Origin: Pseudanabaena sp. Salubria-1
GTDB lineage: Bacteria; Cyanobacteriota; Cyanobacteriia; Pseudanabaenales; Pseudanabaenaceae
Assembly (NCBI GenBank): GCA_023336205.1
Contig: JALQCR010000024.1
Coordinates: 1-64,000, forward strand
DNA length: 64,000 bases
Direction: 5' to 3'
Below are positions 50,157 to 59,326 of the stretch, one piece after another (position 1 is the first letter of the stretch; each line of letters opens with the position of its first letter). A program made the position numbers and the translations under genes. Below the pieces are notes generated by a model, which worked only from the letters and a program-made list of their open reading frames with translations, ran no database searches and was not told the origin of the DNA.

Positions 50157-50719
50157 ATATTTAGGTTTCCTCCAATAAGAGTTAGCAATAAGGGGAAAAT
50201 TTAGAGAAAAATTTTATGGCGTTAGATAACGAGGGTATGAGTTTGTTTCATTAAGCCGAATCAATATGCTTACAGGTCTGTGTTATAGATAAGACAGTAA
50301 TAATACTTAAGGTTCACTTACATTATAAGTATGAACCCCAAAAATGTGAAGTGGGTAGCTTTTGCAGCAGCAATTCTCATTTTAAAAACAGATTTTTGGA
50401 CAGTCAGCCGCAGATTGACTATCAAAAAAACCGTTTTGGGGTTTTGGTATTAAGTACCTGTGCAGAATAAATTACCCAAACCCATAAGGTTGCGCCCCTG
50501 CGGGGTGTAACCGTATGGGTTTGGGTGTGCAATTATACCAATTCACAAAAGTGTGGCAACACTTCTGTGAATTGGTATAATTGCACACCCTGTAAGGGTT
50601 TTAAAAGCACAAAATGGCTTAGCCATTTTGTGCTTTGGTATTAATTAGGTGTGTCTACTTACATAAAAAAGAGAGGGACGCATTGCATACCTCTCTTTAA
50701 TCATTTTTTTAATAGTGGA
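50157..50719. other. Repeat-rich 563-bp intergenic region
   Basis: No gene is seen. It contains palindromes at about 50467-50524 (acccaaacccataaggttgc.../...accgtatgggtttgggt), 50524-50588 (gtgtgcaattataccaattc... perfect long palindrome), 50605-50637 (aaaagcacaaaatggc/gccattttgtgctt) and 50666-50699. The desB terminator and clpS promoter lie at its ends. Confidence 0.65.
50524..50640. repeat. Composite hairpin repeat, copy A
   Basis: A taccaattcacaaaagtgt/acacttctgtgaattggta hairpin is followed by ccctgtaagggttttaaaa and a cacaaaatggc/gccattttgtg hairpin. The same order occurs at 57268-57368. Confidence 0.75.
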
Positions 50720-51790
50720 CTAATTTCGATAATAAACTTCGCTGCCTGTGTCAGGGACAAATTGACAGGCTTTTTGAGAAGCGAAGAAAGATTTCCAGAT
50801 CGGAACTTTGGATACTCGGTAATATGAGCCTAAAACTGGCTTGATTGCTTCCGTGGCAGTCTTGAGATGATAGTGAGGAATACCAATAAAGATATGGTGC
50901 GCAACGTGAGTACCAATATTGTGATGGATATCGTTGAAGATTCCATAATCACGATCAATTGTGGAGAGCGCTCCCTTTAGAAAATACCAATCTTTCCCAC
51001 GATACCAAGGGATATCAGCTTCGGTATGGTGCAGATAGGTGACGAGATCAAGCCATACTACAAAGATCAGGTAAGGAACGATATAAAACTTAAATAGAAA
51101 TAGGAAACCATAGGTAAAACCCAACCATCCTAAAAAGCCAACCATCACTGCAAATAGGCTGCTGCTGGTGAGAATATCAGTAGTTTCCGATTCACGAAAT
51201 AGATCGTTGTTGGGAACGAAATGGGAAGCGGTAGGACGCGCAGGCGATCGCTTAAATAAGTACAAAGGATAAGCAAACAACAGGGCATCAAAGCGGATAA
51301 ATTTCCCAAGCCAGTCCATGTCCTTGTATTGGCTTTCGGTGACAGGATACCAACTTTCATCGGTGTCAATATTACCTGTGTTTTGGTGATGGGTGCGGTG
51401 ACTGATGCGCCAGCCGTGATATGGAACCAGAATGGGGATATGGGTGAGATGTCCGACTAAGTTATTGAGCCATTTAATCCGTGAAAAAGACCCATGTCCG
51501 CAGTCATGACCAACTACAAAGAAAGCCCAAAACATGGTTCCCGTTGCAAACCAAAAAATTGGATAAAACCACCAAGCATCAAGGTAAGCGGCAGTGGCGT
51601 ACAATCCCACAATAATCGCCGTATCGGCAAAAAAATAGGCGAGGGATCGCCATACGTTAGGAGCAAAACATTCGGTAGGAATAGCAGCTTTTACATCTTG
51701 AAAAGTAAACGGAAGCTCGGTTTGAGATGTCGAAGATGTATCGGTAAGCGGATTGTCGAGATTGATCCGATGAATAGTCGTAGACGACAC
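50720..51790 (-). CDS. desB: Omega-3 (delta-15) fatty acid desaturase
   Basis: 356 residues. It introduces the omega-3 double bond into membrane glycerolipid acyl chains, typically at low temperature. Histidine boxes: GHDCGHGSF, SHRTHHQNTG and HVAHHIF. The surrounding text (VPYHGWRISHRTHHQNTGNIDTDESW, DRDYGIFNDIHHNIGTHVAHH, IPHYHLKTATEAI) is that of the DesB/FAD3-type family. About four membrane helices. A hairpin (aaaaaagagagg... at 50666-50699) follows the stop. Confidence 0.9.
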   Translation of the reverse strand: MSSTTIHRINLDNPLTDTSSTSQTELPFTFQDVKAAIPTECFAPNVWRSLAYFFADTAIIVGLYATAAYLDAWWFYPIFWFATGTMFWAFFVVGHDCGHGSFSRIKWLNNLVGHLTHIPILVPYHGWRISHRTHHQNTGNIDTDESWYPVTESQYKDMDWLGKFIRFDALLFAYPLYLFKRSPARPTASHFVPNNDLFRESETTDILTSSSLFAVMVGFLGWLGFTYGFLFLFKFYIVPYLIFVVWLDLVTYLHHTEADIPWYRGKDWYFLKGALSTIDRDYGIFNDIHHNIGTHVAHHIFIGIPHYHLKTATEAIKPVLGSYYRVSKVPIWKSFFASQKACQFVPDTGSEVYYRN

Positions 51791-51852
51791 GTATTATTTC
51801 CCTGTTGTTAAGAAAAATTAAGTTAATACTTAAATATTAGCAGGGACTTAGC

Positions 51853-53259
51853 TTATTCTTCAAAATCAAAGGTATTGAGTAAAAATTTCCAGCGATCGCC
51901 TCTCGTATTAATGAAAGCTTGCATTTGAGCGATCGCACGCTGATCCCCAGATTGTTGTTTTAGTTGTTGTTGTTTAGGCAAGCGATGAATCTCATAAGTA
52001 AATGGCGTATGCCATGTGAGATTGCCTGAACGATGCAATAACCCCAGAGCGATCGCAGCATCGGGATGTAACTTGGCTACTTCAGCAAAATTTCCTTGTC
52101 GTGGTAGTTTTGGCAAAATGGCTAGCGCTTGTTGTTGAAGTTTTTGTTGTTGCTGCAAGAAAAAATCTACTCTTTGGCGATCGCTATCATCAAGTAGTCC
52201 AGTCGGTTCACTGACTAACATCAAAGCCTCCGCAGGTTTGTCATCACGACCTGCTCGACCAATTTCTTGGATATATTCCGAGAGCGTCAAAGGCGGATGA
52301 AAATGCAATACCCAACGGGTATCAGGTTTATTAATGCCGAGCCCAAAAGCTGAGGTGCAGATTACAAAAGGATATTGATTAGTCAGCCACTGTTGCTCGA
52401 TATGGCGACGCTCTTGAGGTGGCAAGCCTGCATGATAAGCAGCTGTTTTAAAAGAATTTTCTTGTAACCAAGTCGCAAGCATCTCAGCATCATTACGGCT
52501 GCGGACATAGATTAAGCCCGATTGTCCCTTGCGATCGCGGATAAATTTGAGGGTGCGCGATTTACGTCCCGCAGATGTCCATGCGATCGCTACCTGCAAA
52601 CTCAAATGCGGACGATAGGGACTGGTACGCACAATACTGGGATTTTCTAACTTTAAACAAGCTTGCAATTCAGCCGTTGTATCGCGATCGGCAGTCGCGG
52701 TAAATGCGGCTAAGGCAATACGCGGATGATGATCAGGCTTTTGCGCCATCAAAGCTGAGCGTACTGCCCCTAATCGTCGATAGCTGGGGCGGAATGAGTC
52801 TCCCCATTGCACTAGACAATGAGCTTCATCGAGCATCAAACCTGTAATTTTTAATTGGCGATCGCTGAGTTTTTCCCAAACAGGCTGACTTAAGAGGGTT
52901 TCTGGAGAAACATAAAGCAATCTGATGTTTTCGAGATTGCGTAAGACTTCGCGGCGTTCTATTTGCGATAAATTACTATGCAAACAAGCGGCGGGGAGAT
53001 TCCGAGATTTGCAATCTCGTACTTGATCTTCCATCAGGGCAAGCAAAGGAGAAACGACCAATGTCAAGCCTTCATTAAGGATTGCTGGTAACTGAAAGCA
53101 AATAGACTTCCCACCACCTGTAGCCATAATCGCTAGGCTATCTTGCCCTTGCAACAAGCTCGTAACGACCTCTCGCTGAGATGGACGTAAATCTGCGTAT
53201 CCCCAAATTTTCTGAAATGTTTGCTGAACTGCCGACCATTCCTTATATGTTTTTGACAT
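51853..53259 (-). CDS. recQ: RecQ-family ATP-dependent DNA helicase
   Basis: 468 residues. Helicase motifs: Q/Walker A LAIMATGGGKSICFQLPA, DEAH box GLMLDEAHCLVQWGDSFRP, motif III AFTATADRDTTAEL and motif VI QEIGRAGRDDKPAEAL. A short RecQ-C-terminal part follows (FAEVAKLHPDAAIALGLLH). It lacks the zinc-binding Cys cluster and HRDC domain of E. coli RecQ, as many short cyanobacterial RecQ homologues do. The start at 53259 gives MSKTYKEWSAVQQTF. Confidence 0.9.
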   Translation of the reverse strand: MSKTYKEWSAVQQTFQKIWGYADLRPSQREVVTSLLQGQDSLAIMATGGGKSICFQLPAILNEGLTLVVSPLLALMEDQVRDCKSRNLPAACLHSNLSQIERREVLRNLENIRLLYVSPETLLSQPVWEKLSDRQLKITGLMLDEAHCLVQWGDSFRPSYRRLGAVRSALMAQKPDHHPRIALAAFTATADRDTTAELQACLKLENPSIVRTSPYRPHLSLQVAIAWTSAGRKSRTLKFIRDRKGQSGLIYVRSRNDAEMLATWLQENSFKTAAYHAGLPPQERRHIEQQWLTNQYPFVICTSAFGLGINKPDTRWVLHFHPPLTLSEYIQEIGRAGRDDKPAEALMLVSEPTGLLDDSDRQRVDFFLQQQQKLQQQALAILPKLPRQGNFAEVAKLHPDAAIALGLLHRSGNLTWHTPFTYEIHRLPKQQQLKQQSGDQRAIAQMQAFINTRGDRWKFLLNTFDFEE

Positions 53260-53926
53260 TGGCTGTATTAATATTTCCTGATATGGGTGACGATGGCTAT
53301 GAGAGCAAGAAAATTTTTTTATTCAAAGCCTTATTTTGATTAGATCTTTAATAAAAATCTAATGATTTACCTAAAATCTCGAAACAATCACTTGAAAAGC
53401 GGCAAACTTACTAGTATTTATATAGCAAACGCTAGATATGTTTTATAACCGTAAGTTAGACGACTGTTTTCTCCTAATAAATTTATATAATTAAGATTAA
53501 ATAGCAATCCTAATTCATCTGTGATATTAAATGATTTGAGAGAAAGTAACTCTTCGAGCAGCAATTCTGAATTATGAAAACGATTTTAGTGTTTCCAGCG
53601 CCTTTGGTGCTTTAAACACTAAAATCAGTTTTTTGAAAGCCCACCGTAGGTGGAATTTCGAAAAACTGATTTTTATAAGGAGAATTGATACTTTTCGAGA
53701 GCAATCTCTCTCAAACCATTTAGGATTCCTAATATAGTTAAAGCTAAAAATTATCGAAAGCAAAAGAAATCCTTAGACCAGAAATCAGGTGCTTACATCG
53801 ATTTTCGAGCAAGGGAATCACGAACTTTTGTTAAAGCCATCGCTTAGTGCTACTTTTAACAAGGATCTAATAGTTTATATAATCGTAAAATCTTTCCAAA
53901 GCTCGTTTTAAAGGGACATTATTCAG
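53260..53926. other. AT-rich 667-bp intergenic region
   Basis: Divergent promoter region for recQ and the FHA-PAS-GGDEF-EAL gene. It has a double hairpin at 53581-53680: gattttagtgttt / aaacactaaaatc with gcgcctttggtgc in the loop, then aatcagttttttgaaa / tttcgaaaaactgatt. No convincing gene. Confidence 0.6.
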
Positions 53927-54455
53927 GTGAGACCAGAAGAGTCATCTACTCTTGCGATCAAAGAGATGCTTCATCACGTACTTACGGTTGAAGATCCACA
54001 AGGGTTTCGTAATTTTCTCTTGAATAATATGACTTATTCTCTAGGACGCAGCTTGGGGAATTCGATAATTCTGCGTTCTAATCTCGTATCTCGACAACAT
54101 GCAACTTTGTTAGCTGTAGCTTCAAAGAAATCTTCTTGTTTCTTCCGAATAATTGATGGCAGTGCGGAAGGTAGGCGCAGCACAAATGGAATTTTAATTA
54201 ACGGCAAAAAGCGATTTTCGCATATATTGTCGCATGGTGATGAAATTCTCTTTAGCAAAGATACTAAGGCTGTATATCAGGTGATCAGTGCAATTACCAA
54301 TATACCCAAAATTAATAGCTCTCAAAATCAGACTTCTGAAAGCAGCTATCCTAAGCTTAATAACCAGTCTTTTGAAGAGACCAAGCCTTTTCGATTTTCT
54401 CCTTTACAGGCTATTCCCGAACAAGATTTATCTGCGCATGTCCATAAAACTATTA
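53927..54455 (+). pseudogene. FHA-PAS-GGDEF-EAL gene, 5' fragment (FHA domain)
   Basis: It starts with GTG (RPEESSTLAIKEMLHHVLTV). The FHA phosphothreonine-binding domain is clear at about residues 30-115: YSLGRSLGNSIILRSNLVSRQHATLL, RSTNGILINGKKRFSHILSHGDEILF. A Ser/Gln-rich linker follows. An IS1595-type element interrupts after HVHKTI; removing it with one 8-bp duplication gives HKTINQFIASPELNPQ, in frame with the PAS fragment. The full protein would be an FHA-regulated cyclic-di-GMP enzyme. Confidence 0.88.
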
Positions 54456-54525
54456 CGCTCATATGGGGAAGTAGGTGAAATGGCAAAATAGGAGGAAGTC
54501 ATTTTCATAAATCGATAGAGATGCC

Positions 54526-54981
54526 ATGATCAAATTTCCCCTGACCGAATTGTTAGATGAACAAGCGTGCTATGAATGGTTATTAAAGATCCTGCATCCA
54601 AAGGGTTTGCATTGTCCAAGTGGACACGCAATACCAGCAGGACAAGCGCCACACGATCGCCAACGTACACCAATCGTCAAATATAAGTGTCGGGAATGTG
54701 GGAAAGTGTTTCACATTTTTACAGGAACAGACTTATCAGGAAGCCATTACACCTGTGGTCAGATCGTGCTGATATTGCGTGGATTCTTACAAGGACAAAC
54801 GACCCAACACATAGCCGAGGAACTAGGACTCGACTATGGGACATTATTGTCTTGGCGGCATCGCATCCAACGTCGAGGATTTGCCCATTTGATTAATGGT
54901 AATCTGCCCGATGCTGAAGCCGAGATGGACGAGATGTTTCAGAATGCAGGAGAAAAGGGAGCAAAAAAAAAGATCCAATAG
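54526..54981 (+). CDS. IS1595-family transposase, N-terminal part
   Basis: 151 residues: N-terminal FPLTELLDEQACYEWLLKIL, zinc-ribbon-like CPSGHAIP...YKCRECGKVFHIFTGTDL, then helices, and the first catalytic Asp in EAEMDEMFQNAGEKG. It runs out of frame at an A9 run (54963-54971). A -1 shift there joins it to the second part as GAKKKDPIADPPRQRG. Confidence 0.85.
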   Translation: MIKFPLTELLDEQACYEWLLKILHPKGLHCPSGHAIPAGQAPHDRQRTPIVKYKCRECGKVFHIFTGTDLSGSHYTCGQIVLILRGFLQGQTTQHIAEELGLDYGTLLSWRHRIQRRGFAHLINGNLPDAEAEMDEMFQNAGEKGAKKKIQ

Positions 54982-55472
54982 CAGACCCACCAAGACAACG
55001 CGGGAATCAACGCAAAGGCAAGGGAACCATGGCAAATGACCGTCCACCCATTGTCGGTACTGTTGGGCGCAACAGTGGTCAGATCCGCATGAAGGTCTGT
55101 GACAATACTCAACAAATCACGATTCAACCGCAGGTAGAGGTAACGACCTTACCGACCACGACAGTCTATACCGATGAATCCGATGCTTATAATCGCATAC
55201 CTGCTTCTGGTCGTGAGCGTCAAACCGTTTGTCACTCTCAGCGCGAGTATGCCCGCGATGAAGATCAAGATGGTTTTTGTGAGGTTCATTGCAATACTAT
55301 GGAGGGCATTTGGGTTGGTTTACGCAATTTTCTGCGTCCCTTTCGAGGTATTCACAAGAAGTATTTGTATCTGTATGTAGCCATGTTCGAGTGGGCTTAC
55401 AATCTACGTTGGATTGATTTTGACTTCCTGCGTCGTCTTCTTTTTCCTCCTTCCACCTATTTACCTACATGA
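54972..55472 (+). CDS. IS1595-family transposase, C-terminal part
   Basis: After the A9 frame break: DPIADPPRQRGNQRKGKGTMANDRPPIVGTVG, then TTTVYTDESDAYNRI (second Asp) and the Glu region HCNTMEGIWVGLRNFLRPFRG. An internal ATG at 55029 gives a 147-residue frame, which lacks the first catalytic Asp. The end runs into the element's terminal repeat. Confidence 0.8.
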   Translation, partial: DPIADPPRQRGNQRKGKGTMANDRPPIVGTVGRNSGQIRMKVCDNTQQITIQPQVEVTTLPTTTVYTDESDAYNRIPASGRERQTVCHSQREYARDEDQDGFCEVHCNTMEGIWVGLRNFLRPFRGIHKKYLYLYVAMFEWAYNLRWIDFDFLRRLLFPPSTYLPT

Positions 55473-55475
55473 GCG

Positions 55476-55698
55476 AACTATTAACCAATTTATTGCTTCA
55501 CCAGAGCTAAACCCACAGCCAATCATAGAGCTAAATCTCGTTGGCAAAATCTTATACCTTAATCCTGCGGCGTTATCTCAATTCCCTAATCTTGAAGAGA
55601 TGAGAATCAATCATCCTCTGCTTCAAGAGCTGTTGGTTCAATTGTTGCCATTAGTCAATCCTGCTCGTAAATTTTTTATGCGAGAGGTATCAATTAAT
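55476..55698 (+). pseudogene. FHA-PAS-GGDEF-EAL gene, PAS fragment
   Basis: It encodes TINQFIASPELNPQPIIELN, LVGKILYLNPAALSQFPNLE and MRINHPLLQELLVQL, a PAS-like domain start. It ends at REVSIN where the MITE enters. In-frame continuation is at 55833. Confidence 0.85.
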
Positions 55699-55832
55699 GG
55701 CTCATCTGGGTTTGAGGGGTAAATGGTACAGTATCGATACAATTATTGGCGACATGGTAGGGCTGTAACTGTTGCTCCGAGAGGATTCTGATTACTATTA
55801 GCTGTGCTTATCCCCATGAACCCAGAAGAGCC
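55699..55832 (+). mobile_element. 134-bp MITE, copy 5
   Basis: Complete, target duplication caattaat (55691-55698, 55833-55840), inserted in the PAS region of the FHA-PAS-GGDEF-EAL gene. Confidence 0.93.
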
Positions 55833-57268
55833 CAATTAATGACAAAGTATTTGAAGAAATTATCCATTTCATGACTTGGAATGAAGTAATTCGGCTGCAT
55901 ATAGCTGATGTTACAAATCAAAAGCAAGCAGAAGCGATAATCTCCTATCAAATTCATCACGATGCATTGACAGGACTACCAAATCGAAAATATTTACAAG
56001 AGCATCTAGTTGAAGTAATCGAAAAATTAGAAGATAAAGAAAAGCTATTTGCCGTTTTATTTCTAGATATTGATCGATTTAAGTTAATTAATGATTCTCT
56101 AGGGCATAACGTTGGTGATCTATTACTAAAGGCTGTGAGCGATCGCTTAAAAAGTTTGCTCAAACAGGGAGATGTGATGGTGCGTTGGGGTGCAGATGAG
56201 TTTGCGATCATCGCTAAGGATATCAATTGTGCTGATGCCGTTGTCCAAATTGCTGAAGCTATGATTCAAGCTTTGACTTTACCTTTTAATTGTGATGGAC
56301 ATGAACTTCATATCACAACCAGTATTGGTGCAAGTATTTATCCATCTCATAATACTGAAGTCGATGCACTAATTCGGAATGCAGATATGGCAATGTATCG
56401 GGCTAAAGCAGAAGGGCAGAATAGCTTTCAGTTTTATGTTCCGAATATGCAAGAGCAAAGTTTTCAACGATTATCCATGGAAAACAATCTGCGAAGAGCG
56501 CTAGAAAACAATGAATTGCTGACATACTACCAACCTCAAATCGATTTAATCACGGGTAAAATTGTTGGATTAGAAGTCTTGCTACGATGGAAACATGTTT
56601 CTTTAGGTTCAATTCCTCCAAGCCAATTTATTCCTTTAGCTGAGGAAACAGGACTAATCACGGCGATTGGGACTTGGGTGTTACGGCAAACCTGTTTACA
56701 GGCGATCGCATGGCTAAATATGGGATTGCCACCGATTCAAATTGGCGTAAATTTATCGATTAAGCAACTTCAACAAAAGGATTTTTTATCTTGTTTACAG
56801 CAAATTCTCGAAGAGACAAATCTTGATCCTCATTTCCTAGAGTTAGAAATTACCGAAGGAATCATGATGGACAATGTTGAAGAGAAGATTGTTTTGTTAA
56901 ATGAATTCCGTCAGATGGGGATTCAGTTGTCAATCGATGATTTTGGCACTGGTTACTCGGCTCTGAGCTATCTGAAGAATTTGCCAATTGATACGCTGAA
57001 GATAGACCGTATTTTTATTGAATATATTGCTCACAATGCCCACGATCGCGCGATTGTGGCTTCGATTATTAGTTTGTCCCATAGCCTAGACCTGAATGTG
57101 ATTGCTGAAGGTGTCGAAACCCAAGAGCAAGTTGATGTGTTGCGATCGCTGGGTTGCGATCAGATCCAAGGTTATTTTTTCTATAAAGCCTTACCCGCCG
57201 ATGAAATCGAGACTTTATTAAGGTCGCAAGGAATAACTAGACCCAATAGAATTGAGCCAGCCCAATAA
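55833..57268 (+). pseudogene. FHA-PAS-GGDEF-EAL gene, 3' fragment (GGDEF-EAL)
   Basis: The end of the PAS domain (DKVFEEIIHFMTWNEVIRLHIADVTNQ) leads to a GGDEF domain in which the signature reads VRWGADEFAII (WGADEF instead of GGDEF). A complete EAL domain follows: GLEVLLRWKH (a form of EALxR), ITEGIMMDN, SIDDFGTGYSALSYL, TLKIDRIFI and VIAEGVETQEQ. An ATG at 55871 could give a free 465-residue GGDEF-EAL protein. The changed EAL (EVL) and GGDEF motifs may reduce catalysis. Upstream control domains are cut off by the MITE and IS1595. Confidence 0.88.
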
Positions 57269-57368
57269 TACCAATTCATAGAAGTGTGACAACACTTCTG
57301 TGAATTGAAAACCAAACCCTGCAAGGGTTTTAAAAACACAAAATGGCTACGCCATTTTGTGTTTTTAG
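57268..57368. repeat. Composite hairpin repeat, copy B
   Basis: taccaattcatagaagtgt/acacttctgtgaattg, then accctgcaagggttttaaaa and cacaaaatggc/gccattttgtg. Same order as 50524-50640. Confidence 0.75.
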
Positions 57369-57515
57369 TGATGTTACGTGGAAAGAAAAATGCACCACAT
57401 CCCCCAACCCCTTCTCCTTGCAAGGAGAAGGGGAGCCAGAGCTTTTTCTTGTTCCCCTCTCCTTTGCAAGGAGAGGGGCTAGGGGTGAGGTTTTAGAAAC
57501 TTCCACGTAACATCA
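57369..57515. repeat. MITE-like element with 15-bp inverted ends and G/C hairpins
   Basis: Perfect ends tgatgttacgtggaa and ttccacgtaacatca enclose two stem-loops (ccccttctccttgcaaggag..., cccctctcctttgcaaggag...). The inside resembles the double-hairpin repeats at 16619, 24012 and 34312. Confidence 0.7.
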
Positions 57516-57522
57516 GTTTTTA

Positions 57523-57554
57523 TATAAGTGGTGGCGCAAAGCGCTGCCACTTAT
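57523..57554. terminator. Hairpin after the M61 peptidase gene
   Basis: ataagtggtggcgc pairs with gcgctgccacttat around aaa; it lies 12 bp past the stop of the minus-strand peptidase gene. Confidence 0.65.
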
Positions 57555-57565
57555 TGGGCTCGCAG

Positions 57566-59305
57566 CTAGATGCTGAGCCATAATCTTAGGTTTAGCTCTT
57601 GGTTGGGTGAAGCCTTAGCAATTTGGACTAGTTCAAATTGGTTACAGATTGGTTCTTGTAAAGTCACTTCCACCGTACGTAATAAATCTTGCTGGAAGAT
57701 GGTCACCGCGATCGCATCGCCAGCCGCAAAATCTCGCAGGCGGTCATTAAAGTTTTCGGCGGTGACGCGAATTCCTGCGATCGCGATTACCATGTCACCC
57801 GTACTGATGCCAGCTTTTTGAGCAGGTGAGCCAAACTCGACTTTCTCAACTTCAGGAATTCCATTCTTCGATTTGAGAGATAGCCCCATAAATGGTATAT
57901 CTTGACGCGAGGTTCGTAATTCGACACCAAAGGGTTCAAGATAGTAGTTATAGTCTAGTTCTTTATTGCCATAGAGATAATCATTCCAGAAAGTTGACAG
58001 GTCAAAACCCGCCACAGTCTCGATTACTTCATGCAATTCAGCTTCACTAAAGCCAATCTCATCTTTACCAAAACGTTCCCACATAATCTGCATGACTCGA
58101 TCAAGCGATCGCAGATTATTAGTTTTAACTCGAATTAGCAAATCCAGCAACATCGATACCATTTCCCCTTTGAGATAGTAGGAAATCTGGTTGTTATGAG
58201 TATTTGGATCGGGGCGATAGAGCTTAATCCATGTATCAAAACTAGACTCATACAGAGATTGGACATTACGCCCAAAGGTCGTTTGCAGACGGGTGATCGC
58301 CTTACTTACTAGTTTGAGATAATGCGTTGCATCATAGAGTCCTGCCCGCAATGGAAAGATCTGGTCATAGTAACTAGTGGTTCCTTCACTAAACCAAAGA
58401 GAACTAGTGTAATTTTCTTGGTCATAATCAAATTTTTCTAGCGCTTTGGGGCGGATCCGTTTTACATTCCAAGTATGGAAAAATTCATGGGCAACCAGAT
58501 TCATAAATTGGAGATAGCTCTCTTCTTTGCGAAATCCTAATCGGTTGTAGAGAAGGACTGTGCTGTTTTTATGCTCTAATCCTCCAAATCCGTTACTAGC
58601 ATGGAGGATAAAGTCATAGCGATCGTAAGGCAACCCGCCAAACATTTCCGCTTCCACGGCGACGAGCTCTGCTGTATCCTTGACAATGCGCTGCATATCC
58701 GCATTATGCTCGCCCCACACCACAAAGCTATGGGGTTTGTCCTGAACGGTAAATTCATAGCGATTATGAATTCCAATCTCGAAGGGGCTATCAACTAAAG
58801 TGTCAAAGTCCTTGGCATAGAAAAGATTATCTTCTGTATTCGCAACTTTGGGCAAAGGCGTTGCAATTTGCCAATTCTCTTTGATTTCGCCAATCTCGAC
58901 AGTATAAGCCTGCTGCTGATATTCAGGAACATACATAAATACTGCTGCACCCGTTAAAAAAGCGTGGGTGCGATCGATATGATTGGTACGCACGGTCAGT
59001 TCATTACAGAAGATGCGATAACGAATTTTAATAATCGAATTATTGCTTCCACATTTTATCTGCCAATGATTTTTACTGATTTTTTGCCATGACAGAGGTT
59101 GCCCCGTTTCATTTGCTGCCTCAAAGTCTTGCAGATGTTTGGCATATTCACGCACCAAATAGGAACCAGGTGTCCAGACTGGCATCTTCAGATCGATAAA
59201 TTCATCTTGCCAATTAGCGATCGCTAGTTCGACCTCTAATAGATGACTTTCTGGCTCTGGGATCGATAGACGGTAGTTAAATTGGCTACTAGTGAGATCT
59301 TTCAT
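57566..59305 (-). CDS. M61-family (glycyl aminopeptidase-like) metallopeptidase with PDZ domain
   Basis: 579 residues. An N-terminal beta-rich domain precedes the zinc site NLVAHEFFHTWNVKRIRP (HExxH) with a downstream Glu in SSLWFSEGTTSYYDQ. A C-terminal PDZ domain (about 475-560: GLSLKSKNGIPEVEKVEFGS, PAQKAGISTGDMVIAIAG) follows. There is no signal peptide, so it is cytosolic. M61 enzymes have a preference for N-terminal Gly or Ala. It forms a minus-strand unit by itself. Confidence 0.92.
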   Translation of the reverse strand: MKDLTSSQFNYRLSIPEPESHLLEVELAIANWQDEFIDLKMPVWTPGSYLVREYAKHLQDFEAANETGQPLSWQKISKNHWQIKCGSNNSIIKIRYRIFCNELTVRTNHIDRTHAFLTGAAVFMYVPEYQQQAYTVEIGEIKENWQIATPLPKVANTEDNLFYAKDFDTLVDSPFEIGIHNRYEFTVQDKPHSFVVWGEHNADMQRIVKDTAELVAVEAEMFGGLPYDRYDFILHASNGFGGLEHKNSTVLLYNRLGFRKEESYLQFMNLVAHEFFHTWNVKRIRPKALEKFDYDQENYTSSLWFSEGTTSYYDQIFPLRAGLYDATHYLKLVSKAITRLQTTFGRNVQSLYESSFDTWIKLYRPDPNTHNNQISYYLKGEMVSMLLDLLIRVKTNNLRSLDRVMQIMWERFGKDEIGFSEAELHEVIETVAGFDLSTFWNDYLYGNKELDYNYYLEPFGVELRTSRQDIPFMGLSLKSKNGIPEVEKVEFGSPAQKAGISTGDMVIAIAGIRVTAENFNDRLRDFAAGDAIAVTIFQQDLLRTVEVTLQEPICNQFELVQIAKASPNQELNLRLWLSI

Positions 59306-59326
59306 GTTTTTTAATTTATCGTTAGC

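Larger units (their letters stand above)
54456..55475 (+). mobile_element. IS1595-family insertion sequence
   Basis: 1020 bp. Inverted ends begin CGCTCAT and continue with related GTAGGT(g)AAAT sequence. Perfect 8-bp target duplication aactatta (54448-54455, 55476-55483). It interrupts the FHA-PAS-GGDEF-EAL gene. Confidence 0.85.
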
